Assembly: GCA_014885115.2 (NCBI GenBank)
Contig: WKLE02002459.1
Span: 1-22,439, forward strand
Origin: Asterionellopsis glacialis
Taxonomy: Eukaryota > Bacillariophyta > Plagiogrammaphyceae > Rhaphoneidales > Asterionellopsidaceae
Length of the DNA: 22,439 nucleotides
Reading direction: 5' to 3'
Part shown: positions 1-9,721 of the stretch, piece after piece
Layout: each line of letters opens with the position of its first letter
How positions within the stretch are numbered: the first letter of the stretch is position 1
Translations under genes and position numbers: made by a program
Notes under the pieces: model-generated
The model's input: the letters and a program-made list of their open reading frames with translations, nothing else
Databases searched by the model: none
What the model was told of the DNA's origin: nothing

Positions 1-1381
1 TTTTGTGTTAAAACTTACATAAGCGTATATTTTGTACTGAGTCTACTGAGCCAAAATTTGAGCTAGGAAAGCCCGCATGTGACAAAAACAAAGAATTTTT
101 GTTGTGTAGAGTGTACCAGTATATTTTCAACAGACGCATGCGTTGGTGGGAGGTCCAAGAACACAAGAACACGCTGACACGACCCTGAATTCGGAGGAGA
201 GGCTGGCGACAAACTTCAAGGATGACAAGAAAAATGACCATTTGCTGATGTCATCCTACTGAATCAACGAAAATTATGCGTATGTATTTTCCTACGCAAT
301 CCTGGAAGGAAGGAACTGATTTCACACGAAAGGTACATGTCTACGTAAATTCCTACAGACAATGTTAATTAAAATTACATTACTGAAAACAGATGTTTTC
401 ATGATTAGATCAATGTACTGGAGATACGTGAGACAACATACGGGGTCATTTGTGTAGAAATCTCGTAGGAACAATGCCGTTTGCCACGAAAGGTACCAGT
501 AGGATACCTGTACCACCGTCTAGGACCTACCATACCAGGTACACCAATATTATAACATCCGAGGGTACAACCTTGTAGTCTAGTTCGCTGACGTCGATAA
601 AAATCATATACTGTAATAATGAACAAACAAGATCGATCGCCGAGCAAGATCCAAGATTTTTTTTGATAATGAAGTCATTTTGAAGATATTTGGTGTTTTA
701 GACATGCATGTATTGTTCACCGCCGGTTAAACAACAACACCTAGGCCCCAAAAACTTCTAGAGTACCTGTGGTACATATGCTTCGGCAGATTAAGTGTTC
801 GACAGGAAAATCGATTGAAATCTTTTACTATGACGAAAAACTCTAATTCGTACTTACTAAACTCTCTAGATAGGACCAGACTACATGCATAGTAAAATGA
901 ACTAGAGAGGACCTACCTTCTACCTGGTATTTACCAGGTACCAGGTACCAGGTACCTTGTACAGGTTCCTGGTACGGCACCAGGTACCGGTAAGGTACCA
1001 GCCAGGTACCGTATCCCGTACCGTTAGATCAAGAAAGAGTCTGATACATCGAGTCATTTTCATCGATCGGTCTTTATTTTTTATTTCCACGATTAGACAC
1101 TAGTAAGTAGTCCTACATGTGTAACAGGTGGGTCCTTGGGACTAGGACTATCTGTACCTGGTATTATAGCAGGTCATAGACTTGAAGAGAGGAAAGAACC
1201 TTCAGCACACCTGTACCAAGTAGTCCTACACGAATCAGGTAAGATCTTAAAGCAGGTAACCATTGCAGAAGTACCGATGTCCACCTGGTGTCAGATGCTT
1301 CAGATATCAACAAAGACATCAAGCGCATTTTAAAAGAAGAGCAACCACATAAACCTTTTGCTTATTATTTTGAAAGTCATC
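1..1381. other. Non-coding gap upstream of the peroxidase gene
   Basis: I see no convincing gene here. The open frames on both strands are short, unlike known families, and several begin at non-ATG codons. The region holds a GGTACC palindrome cluster (937-1010), a further GGTACC at 492-497, and a 13-bp direct repeat AAGTAGTCCTACA at 1105-1117 and 1218-1230. The last part, directly before 1382, should contain the promoter and 5' leader of the peroxidase gene, but I recognise no core promoter motif. Confidence 0.6.
937..1010. repeat. Cluster of six GGTACC palindromes
   Basis: Perfect GGTACC hexamers lie at 937-942, 944-949, 951-956, 983-988, 994-999 and 1005-1010. The first three are spaced exactly 7 bp apart (CCAGGTACCAGGTACCAGG), and the rest are embedded in related CAGGTACC or AAGGTACC contexts. 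Because each hexamer is its own reverse complement, the whole block can fold on itself. The function is unknown; a protein-binding array or a local expansion of a microsatellite are both possible. Confidence 0.8.
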
Positions 1382-2981
1382 ATGTTTCTTCCCCGAAGCA
1401 CCATCGCACTCATCTTGTCCATTCTTGGAAGTCATGCCACTTCTGTCAACGCATGTAACTTTGCGAAGCTTTCGAACGGTGAAGAAATACCTGACGACGA
1501 AGCACATCGTAATCTTAGGACCAAATCCTTGAATTCAGATGTCCGGAAGAAACAACTAAAAATAATTCAAGATCATAATCATAAACAAGGACTTCAACGG
1601 AAACTACAAGAAGGTGAACACATTTCTGGATGCATTGATGAAGGAATGTACAATGGTATTATGGAGAAGGTGGCTGAAATAGGTAGAGCCATTGAAGATG
1701 TGTCTGAAAAAGGTCACTTTTATGGAGCTCTCGTAAGGCTAACAGCTCACGACTTCATGGATTTTGATATAGGACCAGATCTTGAACCAGATGGTGGACC
1801 AGATGGTTGCATTGAGTTTTTTAATGAAGCTGAAAATAGAGGTCTTGAAAATAGAGGTCTTGAAGATGTTTGGTGCAGTACCTGTCCCCTCACTCTTGAC
1901 TACAAAGAAAATTATGAAGGTTTAGGCGTATCTGTGGCTGACTTTTGGGTTGCACTAGGAAATGCCGCAATCCTGGAAACATCAAATCGACGATTGGAAT
2001 TGCCTTTTCAGTGGGGTCGTCCTGTTATTCATAGCGATGATTGTAATCCAGTTACAAGTCGCCTTCCTGCAGGTACTGGGTGTTCGCAAGTGGAGCAAAC
2101 ATTCATCAATAGGATGGGCTTGTCTTGGACGGACGCAGTAGCCCTGATGGGTGCTCATACCTTGGGTCGAGCTAGTTTGAATAATAGTGGTCATGGTAAG
2201 ATTGACTTTTTGTATACGGAAGTGTGACATGTACGTACAGTAGAGGAAGTATTGTAACAGTGCCCTCACCTAATCTTGAACCCTCTGAATTTTGTATTTT
2301 CCTATAGAGGGGACATGGATGGCAAATGATGTGGATGCGACCCAATTCAATAGGAGGTATTATAATGAATTAGTCAATCGCGCCTGGTTCCCAAGGACGA
2401 ATGAACTTGGAAATCAAGATTGGGATTGGGGCCAGGACAGAGGTGTCATGTTTCTGAACACCGACATTTGTCTGTTGTATGACATTGACACTTCTCAGGA
2501 ATGCTGCACTAACACCACAACAACAAATGGAAGATGCCGTGGTGATTTCCAAAATATTCAATGTCCCCAGGCAAACGTTGTTCGCCCTGAAGCTCATCAA
2601 GCTGTGACCACATTTTATAATTCAAACGACAACACTGCTTTCTTTGAGGCATACGCAAGTGCCTGGCAAAAGGCGACCGAAAATGGTCATGAAGGTTTGC
2701 AAACTGTTGGAGATACAAACAGTTGCATGGTCACTCCGCCCCCAACCAATGCTCCTACTCCGCCCCCAACCAATGCTCCGCCCCCAACCAATGCTCCGCC
2801 CCCAACCAATGCTCCGCCCCCAACCAATGCTCCGCCCACAACCTCTTGTGTGAATGAGTCCAGTTTCGTTGACAACAAAGGTAGGACGAGGACCTGCGAC
2901 AGCACTTGGTTTGCAAAAGACAAGTATAAAAGATGCAACAAGTATGGACATTACTGCCCCGTGACATGTGGTACATGTTAA
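1382..2981 (+). CDS. Secreted plant-type heme peroxidase with ShKT-like tail (2 exons)
   Basis: Exon 1 is 1382-2195 and exon 2 is 2308-2981; the 112-bp intron starts GTAAG and ends TATAG, and the joined codon is GAG. The start is the first ATG, and it opens a clear signal peptide (MFLPRSTIALILSILGSHAT). The predicted product is 495 residues. The heme peroxidase fold is shown by a distal RLTAHD motif (Arg119, His123), a proximal GAHTLGR motif (His259) and a downstream MFLNTDICLLYD segment, all in family order. The usual aromatic residue before the distal His is Ala122. After the catalytic part comes a Pro/Thr linker made of PPPTNA repeats, then a six-Cys ShKT-like module (about 452-495, ending CPVTCGTC), probably an extracellular protein- or glycan-contact module. 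The likely role is hydrogen-peroxide-dependent oxidation outside the cell or in the secretory system. The exact peroxidase class is uncertain. Confidence 0.85.
2196..2307 (+). other. Peroxidase intron (112 bp)
   Basis: The intron begins GTAAG directly after the proximal-His segment and ends CCTATAG. Unspliced, the frame stops at 2225-2227, while splicing restores a peroxidase-like continuation (GTWMANDVDA). It carries a 10-bp perfect palindrome TGTACGTACA at 2230-2239. Confidence 0.85.
2736..2844 (+). repeat. 18-bp coding minisatellite (PPPTNA linker)
   Basis: A unit of CCGCCCCCAACCAATGCT repeats about five times within the peroxidase second exon, with one interrupted unit near the start and one altered unit (CCGCCCACA) at the end. 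It encodes the Pro/Thr/Asn linker between the peroxidase domain and the Cys-rich tail. Copy number is likely to vary between alleles. Confidence 0.9.
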
Positions 2982-3465
2982 ACATTATCGAATTCTATTG
3001 AAAGAGTCAACCACGAAACCATCAAAACTAGTTCCTAAAAATCATATTCATTGTTGTGTTGTTAATTTCTATATAAATACCACTTTACTTAAAAATTAAG
3101 ATTTTTTTATATTGTTCAAGAGACCATCATTGTAGCAGAACACAGAAGCTCGTACTGGCTCTAGTTCAAAATTGGCCCAGAAACGAGAAGGGAAGTGTAG
3201 ACCACCACCGTATGTGATTACTTTCTGGAAGCATTTATCCTATCGGTTATCGATGAAAACAAAAACCATCAAGACGATTTACATACAGCAATGTTCCAGG
3301 GAAAATAAATAAACTATGGGGTCAATCCAAGCTATTGGTGTCATTCTCTAAATCTTCCAATTTTCATTCTCAATTGTTCCTGCATGGTACGTGAGAAAGT
3401 GCTTGGTAGGAAGTGATTTGACCTCGGTTCCGTTTCAAGTCGAAGATGGTCGATGATTCTATTGG
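2982..3465. other. Gap after the peroxidase
   Basis: This AT-rich stretch holds the peroxidase 3' UTR and no supported gene. I see no RNA gene or clear repeat. Confidence 0.5.
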
Positions 3466-3678
3466 ATGTGGACACCAATGGTAGTCCCAATATGGATGTT
3501 GAGCTATTCTTTAACTGCCATATTAGTCAAATGGCTCGTCATTGGCAAATACAAAGAAGGTTTGATGGCTGTTCCCTCCGTTGCTTATTGTCGTTGGTGG
3601 TTTGCAGATAAGACCATCACCCTGTGGGAGCAGTGGGTTGGCAATTATGTCAAGAATACGGAACGTAGCATAACATGA
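3466..3678 (+). pseudogene. Orphan fragment of a multi-pass membrane protein (Pls/PosA-like region)
   Basis: The 70-residue frame has a hydrophobic start, then KWLVIGKYKEG, then an aromatic stretch ending YCRWWFADK. From memory of the family, this pattern (KWLLIGRY, Pro/Gly-rich loop, RWW) resembles the membrane segment that precedes a hexapeptide-repeat domain in the C-terminal half of Pls/PosA-type NRPS-like proteins. The downstream domain expected after it is absent: the frame stops at TGA within about 20 residues. No splice continuation is apparent. The decayed locus at 7787-9022 seems to belong to the same family, so this may be a relic of a second copy or a displaced piece. No alignment was run, so the family assignment is tentative. 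A short unrelated membrane peptide is the alternative. Confidence 0.4.
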
Positions 3679-4199
3679 TTTACTCATGCATTCCTAATAA
3701 AAGTGTGACACATGGATAGACACAAAAGCACAAAGATAACTTATGATGGCCTAATATGCCTTGAATATTACAAGTAGTGCAAAACCAAGCAAAAATAGCT
3801 GGTGCAATCGCTCTAAAAATAGCTCATGATTAGAATGGAAAAGCATGCTGGAAATAAATCTATGCTGTTGCAAAATAATAATTGAATCTTGTCTCACTCC
3901 TAACAATGATGTCTCTACTAACCACATTAATCTTGTCATTGTTATTAGGAAGTCTTCCAATAACATCATTTACTCTCTTAGCGGTAGAATCAAGAAGAAG
4001 AAGCATGAAATACTACCTATTTTTTAGCCTTTATTTTAGTTGCATCATGCATTTGAGCGAGCAAATTTTTTTAAAAAGCATGTGATAGTGCATCTTCTAT
4101 CTAAGTAATAGGAGTAATAATTCTGCAATGACATGTATGTTTCCTATTGCATCGACTGCATCACTTTCTTTCCTGCAAAACCAGCCGCCAACTCTTTTC
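3679..4199. other. Gap before the 3' end of the monooxygenase
   Basis: I find no supported gene here. A 59-codon frame at 3906-4085 (+) begins with two ATGs and a hydrophobic stretch that could pass as a signal peptide, but it has no recognisable domain. The right part probably carries the 3' UTR of the minus-strand monooxygenase. Confidence 0.5.
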
Positions 4200-5534
4200 T
4201 TACACTCCTTCATGAACCCAATCGGTAAATTCTGCCGTCCAAGGAACCCAATCCTCGGGAGAAAGCTCAGCCCTGACGCGTTGATCTTCATGAATGCGCT
4301 TCACGCGGGGAAGCCGATTTTGTTCAAAGTGCGCAACCAATTGCTTCATGTCCAACAGCTGGTTGTTCCTGCTATCGTAGTACTTTGATAGGGTTCGACA
4401 AAAGACTACACAATCTTCGAGCGCCATATTGCCTCCCTGTCCATCAGTCGGTCGACAGGCATGAGCGGCATCCCCTACGAGGGTGGCGACACAAGAGAGG
4501 TGACGAGGTGTTCCCCAACTACCGGATGATGACATGTCCATGACGGCATTCTGGGTGCACAAAATGTTCTCTCGCTTAGTTGCACGAAGGACCGTGGCGG
4601 CAATTTCCAAATTTTCAGTTAATTCATTATTATCATGACCTAATAAAGATAACAGCTTCTCAATAAAATCATCACTTGATATGTTCGGTGGCAGATTCTT
4701 AGTTTTGCTACTCAAAGCCCAGGCTATAAAATTTTTATTGTTTTCATTTGTGATAATGTAGAGCGTCGTGTCGTTGTGACTTAGAATAATATCCCCTTTT
4801 AATTGACGCAGAGATGCTGGAGATTCCTCGTTGTTCAATACGATTGTTCCTCTAATGGATGTGGTGTCACTCTTCACAGCCGGAGGAAGCCCCATGAGAC
4901 TACGGACAGTTGAATGAACTCCATCGGCACCCACCACTAGTTTGGCAGAGAGCGTGCGGGTTCTGTGCTCTTCATTATCTTGGAATGTTAGTGCAACTTT
5001 GTTTGAATCCTGAGCCATGCCTTGCAATTCCATTCGGGTGAAAATTGATAGTCGACCTCCTAATTTTTTAGTGTGCTCAAGCAACGCATCTCGCAACTCA
5101 AACCAAAATACCATCACAGCCATGGTTCAAAAATTCAATTCTTTTGGTCCTTTTATTTTTTGTCCTTTCTTTAATATCGTCTGCAACAAGAACTTTCCAT
5201 CTTGTTGATCTAATTCTTGCAGAGCCTTTTGACCATTCGGAGCTAAACCCAACACAACACCAGCTTTACTAAAAGTTCGTTTCTCGACCAACGCAACGCT
5301 CAAGTTGGGAAATTGCGTCTGTAATCCAATGGACAAGGCCAATCCAGCAATGCTACCACCCACTATGCAAATATCAAATTTTTCGTGTTGCTCTTGCTCT
5401 CCTTCAAGATTTTGTTGCAATCCTGTGGCACGCAAGTGTGATGGAAACCTTGTTGTCGCTGCCAATGCTTTTGACGTCGCAAGAAAGGATATTAAACTAA
5501 AAGCTAGCAAGTGGAAATTTCTTTTTTTAATCAT
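4200..5534 (-). pseudogene. FAD-dependent monooxygenase with an in-frame TGA
   Basis: This is an aromatic-hydroxylase or zeaxanthin-epoxidase-like flavoprotein. The ATG at 5534 is preferred because it opens a signal-like segment (MIKKRNFHLLAFSLISFLAT); an upstream in-frame ATG at 5690 adds 52 residues without this property. The FAD-binding motif GGSIAG is at residues 59-64, the GADG motif near 202-205 and the VGDAAHACRP motif near 353-362; all are in the usual order and spacing. Codon 136 (5127-5129) is TGA. The frame then continues without shift as ACC ATG GCT and retains the family-typical FWFELRDALLEH, giving about 444 codons in total. No GT-AG pair removes the stop without also deleting that conserved segment. 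It is therefore a recent nonsense allele, a base error, or (less likely) a recoded stop. The downstream ATG at 5123 alone would lack the FAD-binding fold. The substrate is unknown. Confidence 0.75.
5127..5129 (-). other. In-frame TGA interrupting the monooxygenase
   Basis: Read on the minus strand the context is AAT TTT TGA ACC ATG GCT. The codons on both sides belong to one frame and to one protein family, which makes this a nonsense codon and not a gene boundary. Confidence 0.85.
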
Positions 5535-5987
5535 TTGGTTGCGATTTTGTAAACTTAAAGGAGCATGTCTTTTTTGTTTGGTCGATTTCGAGATTGTTTG
5601 AGTGCAGCAGTTGATTTCATTGATGATGGAACAGAAAGAGCGAAAACCCTGTGTGATCGGTGGGAATATCAAATACCTGGTACGTAGCATGCGAAGCGAA
5701 GAAGGGCTGCTGCACTGGCGTAAGCAAAAAAAAAGGCTCCGTAAGAAAAAAATGTAGATAGGACTTCCTTCAGGAACTGTCCATTTTAACTTGAAAGTGT
5801 ACTGTACGTACAGTCAGTACGCAGGTACTGCATCATCCGACGGACACGGATCTCTAAAAATTAGAAAACTACAGTAGTCTCTCAGATTTCACATTACACA
5901 GACTGTCCGGAACAACAAACGATATTGCAATCATCACTTATTAAACCCTCTTTGCGAATCCTCCAACCGTGGTTGCAATCGTCTTTC
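5535..5987. promoter_or_regulatory. Divergent intergenic region between monooxygenase and SET gene
   Basis: The two genes are transcribed away from each other across about 450 bp, so both promoters should lie here. The most striking element is a perfect 14-bp palindrome ACTGTACGTACAGT at 5801-5814, followed by further GTAC-containing sequence (CAGTACGCAGGTACTG). The core TGTACGTACA also occurs in the peroxidase intron at 2230-2239. A role as a binding site is inference. Confidence 0.4.
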
Positions 5988-6688
5988 ATGATGGCTACTA
6001 GGGAAAATACTGAGAGAGACGACGATGATACGAATGAAGTCAAGAAGGAACTAAATACTGGTACTACAAACAGCGCCAATGACAACAACAGCAACAGTGG
6101 TAATAATGAGGATGGTGATCGTCCAACTGTTCTTCATTATCTGTTTTTTGTGGGGTCCGTTATTGTATTGATATTTGCTATTCTATATAAAGCAAAGTTT
6201 CTTTCGTTACCATTATCAATGTCGAACTATAATAATCTACCTTTTCAACAACAATCGTTGCTGTGGCAACAAAGCAAAAACAATAATTGTGCTGTTTTTG
6301 TAGCACCATCTACATTACCTAACGGTGGATTGGGTTTATTTGCTGGAAAAGATTTTGATACAAATGAAATTGTGACGCTGGGACCTTTATATGTTGAAAT
6401 GAATCCTTTTGATCCTGTTGTTTATAACAGTGTCTTGAAAGATTATGCCTTTTATACGTTGTCAAAACCTTTAACTTCAACAATGGCACCATCAAAGTCA
6501 TCGAGCAACGATAAAGACAACAGTAGTGACAATAAAAATGATAAGAATAACAACAAAGAGGAAGAAGAAGAAACACCAACAATATTGGTAGCAGTTCTTT
6601 TGGGATATACAATGATAGCAAATCATCACCCAGAAAAACCTAATGTAGATTCGTTTTCATATGGTGAACGACGACAAGAACAACATGA

Positions 6689-6743
<55 letters not shown>

Positions 6744-7751
6744 CTCAGCAATACTCGTAGTCATGGATTCATATCAAATCGGCCCATTCAAGCCGGTGAA
6801 GAAATATTCACATCTTATGGTTCAAATGGTGGACGTGACTGGTTTCAAAAACGTAATTTGAAAATGAATCATCACGAGGACTTTTACAACAACAAAGAAT
6901 ACCAACAAGAAGAAAAAGAAGTGTTAAAACATCGAAAGGAGCAATACTGTTCAAAATTATATGCAGGTCCAGGGAGTCCTACATTGATACAATCAATTTT
7001 ACCATCCATACCATCTTCATCGTCATCTATTTCTTCTGTGTTCTTTGATTTCTCGACACGTGTAGTAGCGCCTAATGATGCTGGTTGGTCCAATGTTGTG
7101 GCATCCGTTGATATACACCCCGGTGAAATCATCGAATCTGTACCTGGATTGTTTTTATTCCAATTATTAATTAAAGAAACTTCCTTAGGTCCAATTGTAT
7201 TCAAATGGGACGATTTACACCCAAATCCACATCAATCTTATTTAAAAGATATGAAAGAAAAAGGTTTGTTATATGTTCAATATCAAGGTGTTGAAACCCA
7301 TTTGGTACCCATGGATTATTGGAATGGATTTGATGATTTAGCTATTTTACCCTTGGGTAGTATTGGCATGGTTCGTCGTCGACGACGACGACAAGAAGAA
7401 ACAAAACAAACCGTTAGTACAGACACTACGAATGATGAAGAAGAAGTTGTCAATTGTCGACTAGAAATTCGGTCTTCGACGATGCATGAAACAACAAAAT
7501 CAGGTAGTAATAATAACAGCAGCAACAACAACAACAATGGAAATTCTGGAATTATAGTAGAATTGATAGCTACACGTGAAATTAGTCAAGGTGAAATTTT
7601 AACATTAGATATTTTCTCGTCCTCCTCCAACAAAGAAGAAGAAATAATCATGAAAGAAAGGTTTTTATTGATGGAAGAATTGCGACAAACAGGACAACCT
7701 ATGCCATGGGTGCAATTAGTCAAAGATTTTTATTCGAAAGTGAAAAGATGA
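5988..7751 (+). CDS. Membrane-anchored SET-domain protein
   Basis: A single-exon gene of 587 residues. The start is the ATG at 5988 (followed by a second ATG at 5991); the frame is open further upstream but only from a TTG. A single hydrophobic segment at about 48-67 predicts a membrane anchor with a short acidic N-terminus. The SET signature follows: a GGLGLFAGKDFDTNEIV segment (about 113-129), ANHHPEKPNV (about 211-220) in the place of the usual NHS-PN motif, and AGEEIFTSYG (about 269-278). The SET core is interrupted by Asn/Lys/Glu-rich and poly-Ser insertions. A second, weaker SET-like half follows (about 358-545, with ATREISQGEILTLDI), so the protein may carry tandem or split SET modules. 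The family transfers methyl groups from S-adenosylmethionine to lysine; the target here is unknown, and membrane location would argue against a histone. Confidence 0.75.
6689..6743 (+). repeat. (TCA)n microsatellite encoding poly-Ser
   Basis: About 18 uninterrupted TCA units lie inside the SET coding region and encode a serine run between the two halves of the first SET core. The reading frame one base over would encode poly-His. Repeat length is expected to vary between alleles in steps of one residue. Confidence 0.95.
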
Positions 7752-7786
7752 GTTAGTTAAAGGGAAGCCAAAAATTGAACATTTAG

Positions 7787-9022
7787 ACTGCACTGATTAT
7801 TCCAAAAATAATGGCTGTGGATATAAGAACACTTCCGTCTGATTGGCACTGCACTCCGCTTTTGTATTGGTTCTTATTGATTACTTTACTTTCCGTGATT
7901 AGTGTTGGGACTAGTATTATCTTGATGTAGGTTCTAATCGGCCGTCGCCAACCTAACTATTTGAGAAACTCATTGTGGAGGATTGCAGCAGACTGGGCAG
8001 CTGATTATCACTACGGCATTGCCACACCCCTACCATTAGTTACGATCAATTGTATTATTTGGAATACTGTTCCATTATTGATGGTATGGATATTGATTTG
8101 CAATCCAAGATATATCTAGTAAGTTTTTCTCCATCTAATATTGATTTGATCCGAATTAGAAAATCATTTGCATCAACGGTTAGATTTGATGTTTAAAAAA
8201 AGGGAAATGTCATCACACAACGTTGAATGAATGAAGTGTTGGGTATCGAGCCTGTGTAGGTCCGGATGTGACGATGCAGCGAGTGGTGGTATCTCCGTAC
8301 ACACACGGCACGGAATCCATCATACAAGATGAACCAAATGAACAGTACAACTCTTGTTCGATTTTGTCCTTTTGTCAACATGAGATGGAAGTTGTATTTT
8401 GGTTACTTCTAGTGACTGTTATGATCTTTGGAAGCTTTATACCAGCTTTTGATATTTGGATATCTGTGTTTAGGCATATTTCCATGTGGGAAGCTGTCCC
8501 AGTAGCAGCACTAGATTTGGCTTTACAAACTTTAACCTGGACATCGTTGGCATTAATCTTGTTTCTTTTGTCTACTGGTTTCAATACTACAGTTGAGACG
8601 CAGAAACCATGGCAAATTCCTCTGTACATTGTTGATGTTCCTACTTCATGGACTGTTGATATTTGGTCCCTTCAAAGTGTATTACATGGTAGTCCCATGT
8701 CCAATTGCTACGTACATTTGTTGCTGGGTGTTAAAATTAGAGGATGCAGACGTACCTTACTTTTCCCAATGAGAATCTTTGATGGTACCTGTATAACAAT
8801 TGCGGATCAAACTATCGTAGATGATGCTAATCTTACTGGTCATTACAGTACAATTTGGTCCATGACATGTGTCAGGAACATTACACTAAGGAACATATGC
8901 ATTATCCAACACAATGGTATCAAGTAAAAGAGAGTGGTCCCTGGCGTGTAATTGGTGCTGCCTCTAGTGCAGCAAACCAAAGCAGAATCAGCAATGACAA
9001 CAACGATACACCCAAAAAAAGA
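7787..9022 (+). pseudogene. Decayed multi-pass membrane / hexapeptide-repeat gene (Pls/PosA-like C-terminal region)
   Basis: Coding-like sequence starts after a stop at 7784; the first ATG is 7811. It reads MAVDIRTLPSDWHC and a membrane helix, then meets an in-frame TAG at 7928-7930, and continues in the same frame as VLIGRRQPNYLRNSLWR, ADWAADYHYGIATPLP and another helix. A GTAAGT donor at 8119 and an AG acceptor at 8236 (118-bp intron) join in frame to VGYRACVGPDVTMQRVVVSP and SPYTHGTES. Two more helices and a hexapeptide-like stretch follow (LLGVKI, FDGTCITIADQTIVDD, LTGHY). The frame then ends at 8925-8927, but the frame ending at 9022 continues plausibly with KESGPWRVIGAASS, indicating a frameshift between about 8831 and 8900. 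The acceptor lacks a good pyrimidine tract. The layout of helices alternating with beta-helix domains recalls the C-terminal half of single-module NRPS-like synthetases; this match is from memory. Confidence 0.5.
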
Positions 9023-9721
9023 TGATCTCGACCTTTTAGAACTATATTTGGATAACACTACGTATACTGAACTGAACTCTAGAGAGAGAGACGCAACTAT
9101 GCCTGTGAAGTAGGAGGCAAATACTTTTGCCTGATCAAAGACACGCCCAACAAATGTGTGGTCTTATCCTTCCATACATATTATATGATACACAAAATTT
9201 GAATCACTAAACTAGGAGGCTTCAAACGCTTTTTGTGGTCTTTTGTGAATGATATTATATCTGGAAAGACTACAGGAACTAGAGATTAGAGTGAAATAAC
9301 ATGAACGCGCATTTGTGTTGAGAAATATATAGTGTATCCTAAAATAATATTATAATCACAAACAATCCATCATCACTTGTTTTATTTTTTTAGATATCAG
9401 GCTGTTGTTGATGATGTCTTTGTCGTTTGTAATGAGAGGTGTGTGGTAAATGGCTGTAGAGGAAACAAATGTAACACGTAGTAGTATAAACAACAGATAT
9501 ATATATCTTTTTACGCAACTTCACCAGCATGTTCCTATTCTCCCTTTTTTTCTTCTTCCGTACAGAAGACAAAACGATGACGATTCTGCACTGCCTAACA
9601 TGTCTCTTTCTTGACAATAAAATACTGTAAAGTTATTTCTTTAACAGAGATACAGAATCAAGATAAAACCCTGTATGGATCCCCCCATCCACAAAAAAGT
9701 ATCCCATACGCTTGTACCTCT
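9023..9721. other. Gap between the membrane pseudogene and the minus-strand frame
   Basis: I see no supported gene. The region is AT-rich with short runs such as GAGAGAGAGA (near 9083) and TATATATAT (near 9500). The right part may contain 3' UTRs of the minus-strand genes. Confidence 0.5.

Noticed and set aside
8..241. Minus-strand 77-codon frame at the left edge
   Set aside because: It begins with ATG but shows no recognisable motif and lies in an otherwise non-coding region.
1136..1333. Frame just upstream of the peroxidase
   Set aside because: It starts at TTG, resembles nothing and lies in the likely promoter or leader.
3906..4085. Possible small secreted protein (59 codons)
   Set aside because: The hydrophobic start looks like a signal peptide, but there is no domain, Cys pattern or splice continuation to support it.
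5127..5129. Selenocysteine or recoded TGA in the monooxygenase
   Set aside because: No selenoprotein of this family is known to me and no SECIS element was recognised; a nonsense mutation or base error is simpler.
6661..6861. Frame with a long poly-His run
   Set aside because: It is the TCA microsatellite read one base over, inside the better supported SET coding frame.
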